From Spongilla lacustris (Eukaryota; Porifera; Demospongiae; Spongillida; Spongillidae): a stretch of 64,000 nt of DNA. The notes beneath the pieces were generated by a model. It was not told the origin of the DNA. It did no database searches and saw only the letters and a list, made by a program, of their open reading frames with translations. Location of the stretch: the NCBI GenBank assembly GCA_949361645.1, contig OX442416.1, positions 14,517,969 through 14,581,968 of the forward strand. The letters are read 5' to 3'. Below are positions 32,881 through 45,235 of the stretch, in pieces (within the stretch, counting starts at the first letter, position 1; each line of letters begins with the position of its first letter). Made by a program: the position numbers and the translations under genes.

Positions 32881-35351
32881 TCTCAGAATGCCTCAAAAAC
32901 AAAGCCAAATCTTCGGCCCATAATTGCAAATGGGTTGTTTTCTCGAGTACAGGTATGTTATGTGATAATGTTGCATTACGTAACACATATGTATGCATGT
33001 ATCACATAGATTGATCTAATCGATATGAGGCATTTGCCTCATGATGGATTTAAGTGGATACTACACATAGTTGACCATTGGTCGAAATTCACTTTTGCAT
33101 TCCCCTTGGCACAAAAGTCAGCTAAGGAAATGACCAGTGCCCTAGAAAAATGGGTGTTCCCGTTTATCGGCTTACCTAGTATTATACAGAGTGACAAAGG
33201 TAGAGAATTTTTTTAATAAGTTGATTCAGTGAAGAGGTGGTGGCTTCTTGGCCTGGAAGTGTGAGTCCAACTTGTGAGCGGTCGACCACGTCATCCTCAA
33301 TCTCAAGGCTTAGTAGAACAGGCTCACTATACCTTAGAGTGAATGTTACAAACAATATGTTAATATGAATTCATGGAATGTTTCTTCTATAGACACAGTC
33401 AATTCTCAAGTTCACGAATCCACAAGCACACACCATATGAGTTGGTGTTTGGGCAGCCTCCCAGGTCAGTGGTGTTACCGGATGTTTCATTCAGAGGAGA
33501 GATAGATGAGGATAACCTTAAAGATGACACATGTGCCAAAGAGGAGGATAGCAGAGGGGAGTATAGTGAAGTTGTTGTGGATAGGGTAGTGAAGGAGAAT
33601 GGCAATGTAGAAAACTATTGTGAAAAGGACTATGATGACACTGACAACATGGGAGATGGCAGTAAGGACAAGGAGCATCAAGATGGCAGTAGCATGGAAG
33701 ATCATGGCACTAAGGAGGAGAACCATGAAGATGGTGGAAGCATGATAGATGATGACAATGCAGATGACACTTCAGTCAGCAAGGAAGAGGCCAATGATAA
33801 TGGTGGTAGGGATGTGAAGGAGCACACTGATATGTAAAAAGAAATCCAAACAAAATGAACTCATGCCCTGGAACTCCACTAGCAACAGTTGAGAAACATC
33901 TGACGGTTCGTGAAAAGGCAAATGACGCATACTTAGCAACAGCAAATCGAATGACTAAGAAATATTCAAAGCTGCGAGTTTCTTGTTGGCAATTCTGCGC
34001 ATTCCTCGCATAGACAGAACATGTTCTGACATGTTGCGCTTACCCTGTGTCATCGTTCAGATAACTGGTGAACACCACTCTCTTTATCACCTTAGATGCA
34101 GTTCAGGTGTACTTCAGAGGTGTTATCTTGCAGATGATTTAGAACCTTTTAAAGGTGACTATTCAATCCCTGTATATGGATGGGAGGTCCAGCCCATAGT
34201 AACACTAAAAGAAGCTGCAAGCAAGCAGTCACCTTAGAACTCATTCACTGCCAATAAATGTAATTGCAAACCTGGTACCTGTGAGAGTCGCAGATGCAGA
34301 TGCAAAAAAAATGAAATCGAGTGTAGCAGCCATTGCCACAAAGGAGACCACTGCAAGAACAAGCAACAGGATAGCAAGATCCCTAACCAAGGTTAGTGCT
34401 GCATGATTCTTTTCTTTAAAAACAAAAAAATGTTCAGATTTGATCACATAGGTGCATGCAATTAGATTTAATGTGCAGTAGCAGATCCAGGGAGGGGGGG
34501 AGGGATCACATAGGTGCATGCAATTAGATTTAATGTGCAGTAGCAGATCCAGGGAGGGGGGGAGGAGTTGCGACCCCCCTCCCTTTTTTGGACCCACCCT
34601 TTGTATTATAAATCCGCTTTATGTAATTTTACTTTAACGTACATGACTTTAATTATGCATATGCCAGTAAATTGCATTCTTACTTATCACCTCTTCAGAT
34701 TGTAAATGCAGAAATAGATGTCATAGCAAAAGAACATGCAAATGCAAAACTGCTGGCTTCTCTTGCACATCACTTTGCCATCCTGGGCATACCTGCACTA
34801 ACAATGAGAAAGCAACAACACATTTGGTTGACATAGATTGCGACAAAATCGATGCTGGTTCTACATCCTCTTCACAGAGCAATGTTTGGCTTAACTGCTG
34901 TGGGATTGTACTCACAAAATGGCATAAAGACATCTTGCTGTCTTCTGGATAGATGATGGCATTATTAATGCATTACAGTATTTGATAAAGAAGGAGAACC
35001 CTACTTGTAGAGGTCTTCAATCTACTCAACTTGCAGTTGGAAATACAAAAAGGAGGTTTTGTTCAAGTACTGAACATTAATAAGTCGCATTGGATAGCTG
35101 TGTCTTCTATGAACTACCAACAATCTACCATAAAGGTTTATGATAGCTTTCATGGGTACCTACCTGAAGACGCAAAGAAATTAATTGCTGATATCATGCA
35201 ATCTCCATGCCCCAAAATTGAAGTACAGTACATAGATGTGCAAAAGCAGAAAGGACAAAGTGATTGTGGGTTGTTTGCTATTGCATTTGGACAGCTGGTT
35301 ATTCAACCGTCCGATAACTTATCACCATTATGCATCCAGTCAGCCGGTTGA
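32881..35351 (+). pseudogene. Ginger-like integrase / CXC / Ulp1 protease relic with introns
   Basis: A degraded multi-domain transposase-like gene. Exon 32881-32952 is followed by a 57-nt intron (32953-33009) with clean GT and AG. The next exon carries the integrase core: QIDLIDMRHL, IVDHWSKFTFAFPLA (first catalytic D), IQSDKGREF (second D), then, after a frameshift, GRPRHPQSQGLVEQAH with the catalytic E, soon followed by an in-frame stop. TPYELVFGQPP marks the integrase C-terminal part. An acidic linker (33490-33836) follows. A Cys-rich CXC-like domain (CNCKPGTCESRRCRCKKNE) is split by an intron at about 34395-34698, continuing CKCRNRCHSKRTCKCKTAGF. The last block is a C48 (Ulp1) protease with HWIAVS, VYDS and GQSDCGLFAIA as His, Asp and Cys sites. 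At least three frameshifts or stops make it inactive. Ginger elements are known to pair such integrases with Ulp1 or OTU proteases. Confidence 0.7.
34432..34572. repeat. 74-bp tandem duplication in the intron of the Ginger-like relic
   Basis: Two nearly identical units, each beginning ATCACATAGGTGCATGCAAT and ending with AGATCCAGGG followed by a G-run. The CAGATCCAGGG tip recalls the CAGGGGCGGATCC elements, so it may be a duplicated transposon terminus. Confidence 0.8.
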
Positions 35352-35922
35352 TCATCGGGATAAATTAACCATCCGTGCGGAACATATACATTAAACTAGC
35401 TAGGGTTTAAAGGTGGTGATGGCATGGGCCTTTTGCATCAACAATAATGCACTAACTATAACTCAGTATATGGGAGATGTTCCTCTGATGGAGGCTGCAT
35501 TTCCTCTTTGGACAGCCATGCTGGAGCAGATAGCTGTAGCTTTTGGTGTCACCAGTTGTGTCTAATAGCCTGTGGCCTAGCTCTCTCAGGAAGATGAGTG
35601 AATGCGGACCAGGTACTCCTTATGTTTATGTTTCAAGGGCAATAGGGGTGGAAAATATGCCTGGATGTCTTTCCACATAAAAGTACTAACTTAGCATTTT
35701 TCAGGTCCTCTGCCTGACTAGCAACAGCACCTGCTGACATGGCGGACTGTGCCAGGTGAGAGGGGGCATAGGTGTCAGAACATGTGGTGTCCCAAACCAA
35801 AAGGTTTGCGGCCACTCTTCCATGGAATCATCGTGATGCCATCAGGACATTTCCCATCAGAGCAGTCTAGGCCCATGAGTTCCAGTTTGGATGGGATGTG
35901 GGAAGTCATGTGCAAGTGTGTG

Positions 35923-35985
<63 letters not shown>

Positions 35986-36480
35986 ATTATAAACCATAAG
36001 ATATCAAATTTCAATTTTTTTCACAGATGACCACTAAATGTACAGAAATTTCCATATGTACAAACCAAACCAAATGGAACAACGAAGACAAATTTGTATC
36101 ATAGATATTTACAGTCAACAGAATGAACCCCATGGTCATATTATACATGTCATGTGTAATCGATTGCATATATGTAAAAATGAATAAAGTAGTACGTACA
36201 TGTAAAATTGTGGGTGCAAGGACCAAGCATTTAAAAGATGATGGTGCAGGGACTGATACAGAAAAAAATGATAGAGGCAGCAAAAAGCTAATGTGCAATA
36301 TGTGGTAATACATATGGTTGTCATTTATGAGTGTACACATATAGTCATTTGCAGCAGTGCTGCTACATGATGAAATTTAGTTCTTGACAGCAACCATAGG
36401 TACAGTCAAGGACAATGGTTGTGTAAACTTTGGACTGCCCTTGTGTGTTTTGGTGGTAGCGGTCAGGCTAATAGGGAAAA
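35352..36480. other. Non-coding region with (GT)n
   Basis: A (GT)n tract at 35927-35985. No open frame with recognisable content and no RNA gene seen. Confidence 0.5.
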
Positions 36481-36958
36481 GGTACCTGTAGGTACCTGTA
36501 GGCCCAGGATAGGGTACCTGTAGGTCCAGGATAGTGTACCTGTAGGTCCAGGATAGTGTACCTGTAGGTCCAGGATAGGGTACCTGTAGGTCCAGGATAG
36601 TGTACCTGTAGGTCCAGGATAGTGTACCTGTAGGTCCAGGATAGTGTACCTGTAGGTCCAGGATAGTGTACCTGTAGGTCCAGGATAGTGTACCTGTAGG
36701 CCCAGGATAGTGTACCTGTAGGTCCAGGATAGGGTACCTGTAGGTCCAGGATAGTGTACCTGTAGGTCCAGGATAGTGTACCTGTAGGCCCAGGATAGTG
36801 TACCTGTAGGTCCAGGATAGGGTACCTGTAGGTCCAGGATAGGGTACCTGTAGGCCCAGGATAGGGTACCTGTAGGCCCAGGATAGTGTACCTGTAGGTC
36901 CAGGATAGGGTACCTGTAGGCCCAGGATAGTGTACCTGTAGGCCCAGGATAGGTAGGC
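36480..36958. repeat. 22-bp VNTR, about 21 units
   Basis: Unit GTACCTGTAGGTCCAGGATA plus GT or GG. Variant positions are T/C in GGTCC/GGCCC and T/G in ATAGTG/ATAGGG, interspersed in a mosaic that suggests local gene-conversion-like spread. Non-coding. Confidence 0.92.
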
Positions 36959-37065
36959 CCCCTTTTAGTTATGTTGGCCTTGGGGCCTGACCTTTACCAC
37001 AAAACCCACAAGGGCAGTCCAAGGTGTACACAACCATTGTCCTGGCTAAAATGAATACAATCAAA

Positions 37066-38879
<1,814 letters not shown>

Positions 38880-38994
38880 GTCCTTACTATAGGTCCACTC
38901 AGCCAATTTGATTGTATTCTTTTTAGCCAGGACAATGGTTGTGTACACCTTGGACTGCCCTTGTGGGTTTTGTGGTAGGGGGCCAACATAAGAA

Positions 38995-39430
38995 GGCCAC
39001 TAAGGCCAACAGTATAGGGAGAAGGCGAACTGTATAGGGAGAAGGCCAGCAGTATAGGGAGAAGGCCAACTGTATATGGAGAAGGCCAACAGTATATGGA
39101 GAAGGCCAACAGTATATAGGGAGGAGGCCAACAGAAGACCTAGTTGGGCGTGGCCCGCCCTTCGCGTATTGGCAGAAGCCAATACGCGAAGGGCGGGCCA
39201 CGCCCAACTACAGAAGACCAACAATATATACGAAGAAGCCAACAGTATACCGGTATAGGGAGAAGGCCAACAGTATAGGGAGAAGGCATAGAGTATACCA
39301 TATCCACGCTGAACAAGGCTAACAGTATAGGGAAAACGCCAACAGTACAGGGAGAAGTCCACCATTACAGAGAGATGGCCAACAAAAATATAGAGAGATA
39401 GGTCAACAATATAGGGAGAAGGCCATATCT
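38995..39430. repeat. 19-20 bp imperfect minisatellite with a 33-nt-arm hairpin
   Basis: Repeats of AGGCCAACAGTATAGGGAGA. In its middle a perfect hairpin at 39141-39210 has 33-nt arms (starting TAGTTGGGCGTGGCCCGCCC) and a 4-nt loop. The hairpin is GC-rich and unlike its surroundings, so it is probably an inserted foldback. Confidence 0.85.
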
Positions 39431-40748
39431 CCCCCATGTTCACTGAATCGAAGATATGCCTCAGTGTTCTGCACGCGCACCTACTAAATTAACTTAGTAC
39501 TCACCAAAACACCTGCGTAGGAATCATTCAGGGCCTATATATATAGTTCGATCCCGTGTATAATTGTCCAGCTGCATACATAATTGTGCCTAATTGATGC
39601 GCATCCACATCTCCAGTTACGTACAGGTATGTACGTATATCTGAAAAGTAAATGTTAAGTTCAATAATTCAAACTGCTTAACGCTCGCGGTTAGATCGAT
39701 CGAGTTAACAGTTGCCGCTAGCTAGCTATCTCGAGCTCGTAAGCTAGCTAGCAGACCATATTTTAATAATTCCAAGAGGTATTGTGCAATGACATATTCG
39801 TTTATGAATAAATTATGCGCGGTAGACATTAATCTTTTGTCTTGATTTTAGTACACGAATGGTTTATGGTATTATCTTATGATGCACTGTTTCGTAATCA
39901 GACCGATTTATCAAAAAATATAAACGATTTCAATTGGAAAAAAAAAGCAAGAAGACTGCCTATGTATGGGCGATTTCTCGATAGAGGCATGAAACAGTTA
40001 ACCGAGTGCATGAGACACACCAAACCTATATGTCATGTTATGCTAAAGACAGTTTCACAACCTGCAATAGTGACTGGAACAGGGTCAACTGAAACATCAG
40101 AGCAACTCCCTTACGAATGATATCGCTTCCATTTTGGTCTCACTGCAAGTTTACAATTTCGGGGCATCGATAGAATTCAAATTAGAATAACTCTGCAGCA
40201 GAACATAATCCAAAAGTGCTGTAAGATGATGCGCACTTTAGAACCTACCTAGAATGATATTCTACTCTTGTGACTGAATACATCTTTGAATACAAGTGGC
40301 AAAAGGAATTATGCCCGTTCGCTTAGTACAGGTAAGGTAAAACCTGTTTTTGACGCACTCTACGGATGGTAAATAAGTATGCTATTTTTAAACTGATATT
40401 CTTAATCGCTTCTACCGACCACCAGAGGGAAAACAAAGCGTTGCATTGCGTACAGCGGCGATCAAAACACCAGAGCGACACGTTGCACAGAGAACTCACA
40501 TAATTCTTCGTTTTTGAAGGTTTTAAGCATTTTTGAGGATTTTCAACTCAACAGAACTCTCCTTTACCTCGTAAAACTGTCAGCCTTAAAGAAGTCACAA
40601 GCGAATCACGTGATGATAATTATTCATTTATGCGTGTGCATACTTTCCTTCGTCCTTGTGATAATTCTAACTCGTATTCCCCATAATGGGTTCTTACTTT
40701 AAGTATCGGGTACAATCTTGTACCCTTGCCTTAGTTGCCTACCATAGA
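39431..40748. other. No gene recognised
   Basis: One 92-codon open frame (39842-40120, +) has no recognisable domain. From about 40660 the sequence is the repeat shared with 16095-16240. Confidence 0.35.
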
Positions 40749-40750
40749 AT

Positions 40751-41191
40751 GGACCTTTTGCCTTCTGACGTCACAAATTAATTGGTTGTGTTTTACACAA
40801 CATAAGTCCTTATAGGAACTTCACGAAGAAACACAGCAAGTGCTAAATTAATGGTAAATGAATGCCTGAGCATATTCCAAAATGAAGTACCTTCGCCAGT
40901 TACGGTGCAAATGTTACAGCGCTCACACGTTAACGGAAGTTGCCGCCCCCCCCCCAAAAAATCGAAAAGCGTGACTTCGCGTGTCTCATTAGCAACTTCC
41001 GCAATGTTTCGCTGCATACAAATCCCTTTCAGAGCTCCATCGTGAAATACAACAAAAATGAAACGTGTGATAATTTACTTCTCAATAAAAATTTAAAAGG
41101 AGAAGCCTGTAGGAGCTATGATGGTGAAGTTATGCCATTTTTTAAAGTTGCCCCGCCAAAATTCCTGCGTGACGTCAAAGGCAAAAGGTCC
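40751..41191. mobile_element. GGACCTTTTGCC MITE with an identifiable empty site
   Basis: 441 bp with inverted tips GGACCTTTTGCC and GGCAAAAGGTCC, followed inward by TGACGTCA on both sides. Flanked by AT dinucleotides (40749-40750, 41192-41193). The same surrounding repeat at 16095-16240 lacks it: TAGAATTGGTCAAACAC is continuous there. Interior contains a short poly-C run and no transposase. Confidence 0.8.
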
Positions 41192-41287
41192 ATTGGTCAA
41201 ACACTGTCTGATCGACAACGCAGACTCCAATTTCCGCTGAGCACCAATATGGCGGACACGATAACGTCATTGCATCACGTCTCTATT

Positions 41288-41353
41288 AGCCTCGTCCCCA
41301 GGCCGTCACGTCTTTTTTCCCTAAACTTAAATTGACGGCCTGGGGACGAGGCT
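41288..41353. mobile_element. CTCGTCCCC foldback element, short form
   Basis: Arms AGCCTCGTCCCCAGGCCGTC and its exact complement surround a 24-nt AT-rich loop. Same tips as the nested element at 26438-26578. Confidence 0.75.
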
Positions 41354-42309
41354 AGAGCTCTATAGGCATCACCAATCATCATACAAGTACATGTATATGT
41401 AGTGCATTTTAGTGAAGTCATGGTACCAAAGGCCTCGTCAAGGTGCATATAGCTGTTGGAAACTGTCTGGCAAAGCCAGGACGTGTCATGGTAACAATTT
41501 TCTAGCATTGCTGAATAAATCTACATGTAATTTGCTATGTTTGTTGGGTAAACAACTTTAGTTGCAAAGACTACTATCTATGCAGGAACACTGACAAATA
41601 ATGATTGAATGCATGCATGCCTGTAACTATACATGTATGTCCAAAAATGAAGTTACAGTGCTCACAAGTTGCGTGATCTCCTTAGTACCTAGGAAACACA
41701 AAACTAAGTGGGCCGGGCTGATTTCATGCATATATGGCAAGCTTTAATATAATGAAATGCACTATACAGTGAACATACATCATATTCTTTTGCACATTAC
41801 TGACGACATTCATAGATTTTGTAGGCATCCTATCAGTGTTGTACATAATCAGCCACATGTAAGTTCTGACAGACCAATTTCTAACACATGTAAGTAATGA
41901 CTTAGACGTTTTACAATACCACCGCCAATCTACGGGTTCGCTTAGTCTCGTTCCCAGACTCGATTTCGCCTGGGAACGAGAATACGTCACGTCAAAATTG
42001 AATGGATACACGACCAGCCGGACCAGGCAGCGTTTGCGGGGCTAGCTCTGCTGCTTAAGTTCTGAGTGTAGCAACACAAGACAAATCAAAGCGGTGAGCC
42101 ATTTGTGTGCCGTTTACAAGGCGCGTACAGGGATGCAGCATGCTCAGCTGAATAAAAACAAATCAGTCGTGATAATTGTATAGCTTCGACCCTCACATCT
42201 CATTTTTCCACATCTCCAATTGTCAAATACTGTAGGTGGGAGGAGGGCAAAGTGCATCGGTCATGATGAGATAACGTCCATCTACCACCTCCTCTTCCCC
42301 AGCTCGGCC
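41354..42309. promoter_or_regulatory. 5' flank of ArsB-type transporter gene
   Basis: 41760-42110 is conserved with 17490-17590 plus 18520-18670 upstream of the pseudogene, including a small hairpin CTCGTTCCCAGAC and the block AAGACAAATCAAAGC. Conservation marks duplicated flank, not proven regulation. The frame is open upstream of the ATG from a TTG near 42220; no TATA box can be defended. Confidence 0.4.
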
Positions 42310-44220
42310 ATGGACCTCGCCTCCGCTAACCACTCCCACAACTCCACCGCCAACTCCACCTCGCCCCTCTGCGCAGAGGCCGGCCCCTACGTGCAGGCGG
42401 CTGGCGCCGTCCTGTTCGTCCTGGCGTGGCCGTTCATCGCCTTCGACTTCAAGTGGTTCCCGCTGGGGCGCCCCGGCTCCGCCCTCGTGGGCGGTACCCT
42501 GATGGGCCTCTTGGCGGTCCTCACGCAGGAGGGCGTGTACGCGGAGCTGGGCAAGCGGAGCAACCTCCAGACCCTGTACCTTCTGGTGGGGATGATGTTC
42601 CTGGCCTACTACTACGACAGGGAAGGACTCCTGCAGCTCGTGGCCCTGAGAATATTCGACAGGGACAGCAGGGGGAGGTGCAGGCCGTTCAAACACGTGC
42701 TCTGGAAGGCGTGCCTGCTCAGCGCCTTGCTCTCGGCCGTCGTCACCAACGACGCCACCTGCGTCGTGGTGACGCCCTTACTCTTGAAGGAGCACGCCAA
42801 GCAGGGGCGGTCGCGGAGGGAGTTGTTGCCCCTCCTACTAGGTGTGGCCACGTCTGCCAACATAGGGAGTGCCTCCACCTACTTTGGTAACCCTCAGAAT
42901 GCCTTCATAGCGGCCAGCTCCCTGGACCACATCTCCCTGGTGCTCTTCTTTGAGGCGGCCCTCCCAGCCGCCCTGCTGGGCTTGCTGCTGAGCACGGGGC
43001 TACTGTATGCCTGCTACTTCAGGGTCCTGTTCCCCTCCTCTCCCTCCTCCTGTGCCCATAACCACCACCAGTGGTGGTGGTGGTTGTGCGGTGAGTCCAA
43101 AGAGAATGTGCGTGAAGATGTGCCTGTTGTGTCCTTTTCTGAACTCAAGGAGGAGGAGGAGGAGGATCATGGAGAAGGTAGAGCAGCACTCAGTACCAGT
43201 GCCGTGTCTAGTGCTGACCTGGGTGTCCTTCCTAACAATGACCTGGGTGTCCTTCCTAATGCTGACCTGGGTGTCCTTCATGATGATGACCGAGGCATGT
43301 CACCCTCACCCTCCCGTGGGAACGCTGGACCCGACATGTGCCGGGAGGATGGCCTCCACAGTGCTGGTGTTGCCGTGGAGCCACGCCCTCGCAAAGACAC
43401 ACGGCTAGTCCCACCCATTGAGGATCAGGGTGTGGCCCTGCTCTCTGAGGAAGACCTTCAAGAAGGGTTCACCTCCACCCCTACCACCACCACCACCCCT
43501 ACCTCTACCGTCAGTGTCATCGCGTGGTTCAAGACTCTCACCTGGAGGAAGGCCGTCTTCATTGCCTGGCTGGGCCTGGGCACCCTGGCCCTCGTCGCCA
43601 TGCTGGCCGTGCCCCCCGACGTGGCCACCTTCAACTCCGGCCTCATCCCCCTGGCAGTCGCCATACTCACCATGCTGGCAGACTCGATCCTTAACCGTAG
43701 CCACGCCTACGAAGCCATGATGAAGATAGACTGGACGGTCATCCTCCTCTTCTCGGGCCTCTTTGTGTGGCTGGAGGGCTTCCAGGTCACGTGCCTCCCT
43801 TCCCGGGCGTTTGCCGCCACGAGGGGGGCCATGGACGTGTGCAGCGTGCAGGGGGTCCTCGTCTTCACGCTCTTTGTCGCCGTGGGATCCAATCTCCTTA
43901 GCAACGTCCCCCTCGTCGTCCTCATGGCTCGCTTCCTTACCGAGTTCGAGTGCCCAGCCCATCCCGGGGTGAGTGGCCCCGACGTGGCCTTCAGGGTGAG
44001 GGTGGTGGGGATGGTGCTGGCGTGGGTGTCCACCATCGCGGGCAACTTCACCCTGATAGGGAGCGTGGCCAACCTGATAGTGGCGGAGAAGGCGTTGAAG
44101 GAGGCGGGGTTTAGGCTGACCTTCTGGCAGTACGTGAGGTTTGGCGCTGTTTCCACTGTGGTGGTGACGCTGAGCGGGTTGCCTGTGGTGTACTTCGTAG
44201 CTACTGTGGCCGAGGGATAG
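42310..44220 (+). CDS. ArsB-type ion transporter (SLC13/NhaD/ArsB superfamily), intronless
   Basis: A 636-aa multi-pass membrane protein, about ten to twelve TM segments in two halves. The ATG at 42310 (MDLASANHSHNST, two N-glycosylation sequons in the short luminal or external N-terminus) is chosen over the upstream non-ATG extension. Superfamily signatures: VVTNDATCVVVTPLLL near residues 145-160, GSASTYFGNPQNAF near 187-200, and in the second half GSNLLSNVPLVVLMA near 522-536 and AGNFTLIGSVANLI near 575-588. The halves are joined by a hydrophilic loop (about residues 240-400) with an HNHHQWWWW stretch, a Glu run and three DLGVLPN(D/N/A)-type repeats. The family exports arsenite and antimonite or moves anions and sodium. 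In siliceous sponges ArsB-type proteins have been implicated in silicic acid transport, which is a plausible but unproven role here. High GC (codon third positions) contrasts with the AT-rich surroundings. Convergent with STRIP1/2. Confidence 0.85.
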   Translation: MDLASANHSHNSTANSTSPLCAEAGPYVQAAGAVLFVLAWPFIAFDFKWFPLGRPGSALVGGTLMGLLAVLTQEGVYAELGKRSNLQTLYLLVGMMFLAYYYDREGLLQLVALRIFDRDSRGRCRPFKHVLWKACLLSALLSAVVTNDATCVVVTPLLLKEHAKQGRSRRELLPLLLGVATSANIGSASTYFGNPQNAFIAASSLDHISLVLFFEAALPAALLGLLLSTGLLYACYFRVLFPSSPSSCAHNHHQWWWWLCGESKENVREDVPVVSFSELKEEEEEDHGEGRAALSTSAVSSADLGVLPNNDLGVLPNADLGVLHDDDRGMSPSPSRGNAGPDMCREDGLHSAGVAVEPRPRKDTRLVPPIEDQGVALLSEEDLQEGFTSTPTTTTTPTSTVSVIAWFKTLTWRKAVFIAWLGLGTLALVAMLAVPPDVATFNSGLIPLAVAILTMLADSILNRSHAYEAMMKIDWTVILLFSGLFVWLEGFQVTCLPSRAFAATRGAMDVCSVQGVLVFTLFVAVGSNLLSNVPLVVLMARFLTEFECPAHPGVSGPDVAFRVRVVGMVLAWVSTIAGNFTLIGSVANLIVAEKALKEAGFRLTFWQYVRFGAVSTVVVTLSGLPVVYFVATVAEG

Positions 44221-44323
44221 CGTGTGTACTGTGTGGGTGTGTTGTGTACTGTGTATGTGTACTGTGTACTGGGTGTATGTTTGTACTGTGTGTGTACTGT
44301 TTATATGTGTGTAATGTGTTGTG

Positions 44324-44382
<59 letters not shown>

Positions 44383-45196
44383 ATGTACCTTGAATTGGAT
44401 GCATTTATAAATTGGCATGAAATTTTTTATAATACTGTCTTTGCCACAAGCATCACATGACCAGCTGTCACAATGCTACTTGCAGTCATGTGACTGACCA
44501 TACTACTACACAAGCATGCAATGTTCCCTACCTTACTATATTTCCAAAATTACCAAGGAACATTATTTAACACCAACAGGTTTGACCGAACTAAAATATA
44601 TATATATCAGAAGTGTGTGTGGTCACTACACATACATGACACACATGTATGGGACCAGGCCCCTCCCCTGTACTCCTAGGGACCAGGCCCCTCCCCCTGT
44701 ACTCCTAGGGACCAGGCCCCTCCCCCTGTACTCCTAGGGACCAGGCCCCTCCCCCTGTACTCCTAGGGACCAGGCCCCTCCCCCTGTACTCCTAGGGACC
44801 AGGCCCCTCCCCCTGTACTCCTAGGGACCAGGCCCCTCCCCCTGTACTCCTAGGGACCTGGCCCCTCCCCCTGTACTCCTAGGGACCTGGCCCCTCCCCC
44901 TGTACTCCTAGGGACCAGGCTCCTCCCCCTGTACTCCTAGGGACCATGCCCCTCCCCTGTACTCCTAGGGACCAGGCCCCTCCCCCTGTACTCCTAGGGA
45001 CCAGGCCACTCCCCCTGTACTTTGGGGGATGCAGCTTCTATCATGCCATGACCCACCTGTGAATGTCTGCTTCAATCCCCCCCTCATTTACCCTCATTAT
45101 TCATTTAGTTTTACCCTCCCTTCATAGCTATACACACCACATCTGTTTTGCAGGAGGGATGTAACATTTGCTGAATGAAATGAACACATGTTTTCT

Positions 45197-45231
<35 letters not shown>
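44221..45231. other. Convergent intergenic region with GT tract and VNTR
   Basis: Lies between the 3' ends of the transporter and STRIP1/2 genes. Contains GT-rich bases (44221-44380, pure run near 44330-44380), the 29-bp VNTR listed separately, and a (CA)n run 45202-45231 that directly abuts the STRIP1/2 stop codon. Confidence 0.6.
44651..45020. repeat. 29-bp VNTR
   Basis: About 13 units of GGGACCAGGCCCCTCCCCCT followed by GTACTCCTA. Minor variants (CTGG for CAGG, one C fewer). Non-coding, between two gene 3' ends. Confidence 0.9.

Positions 45232-45235
<4 letters not shown>

Noticed and set aside
34241..34597. Minus-strand 118-codon frame over the CXC domain region
   Set aside because: It is antisense to a cysteine-rich coding stretch and crosses a tandem duplication.
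36480..36958. Regularly repeated 22-bp units considered as a CRISPR-like array
   Set aside because: There are no spacers between units; it is a plain tandem VNTR in a eukaryotic genome.
42220..42309. Upstream non-ATG extension of the ArsB-type protein
   Set aside because: It begins at TTG, not a usual animal start; the ATG at 42310 gives a natural N-terminus.
43405..44418. Antisense frame of 337 codons over the ArsB-type gene
   Set aside because: Shadow of a GC-rich coding exon and a CA tract; the plus frame has clear transporter motifs.
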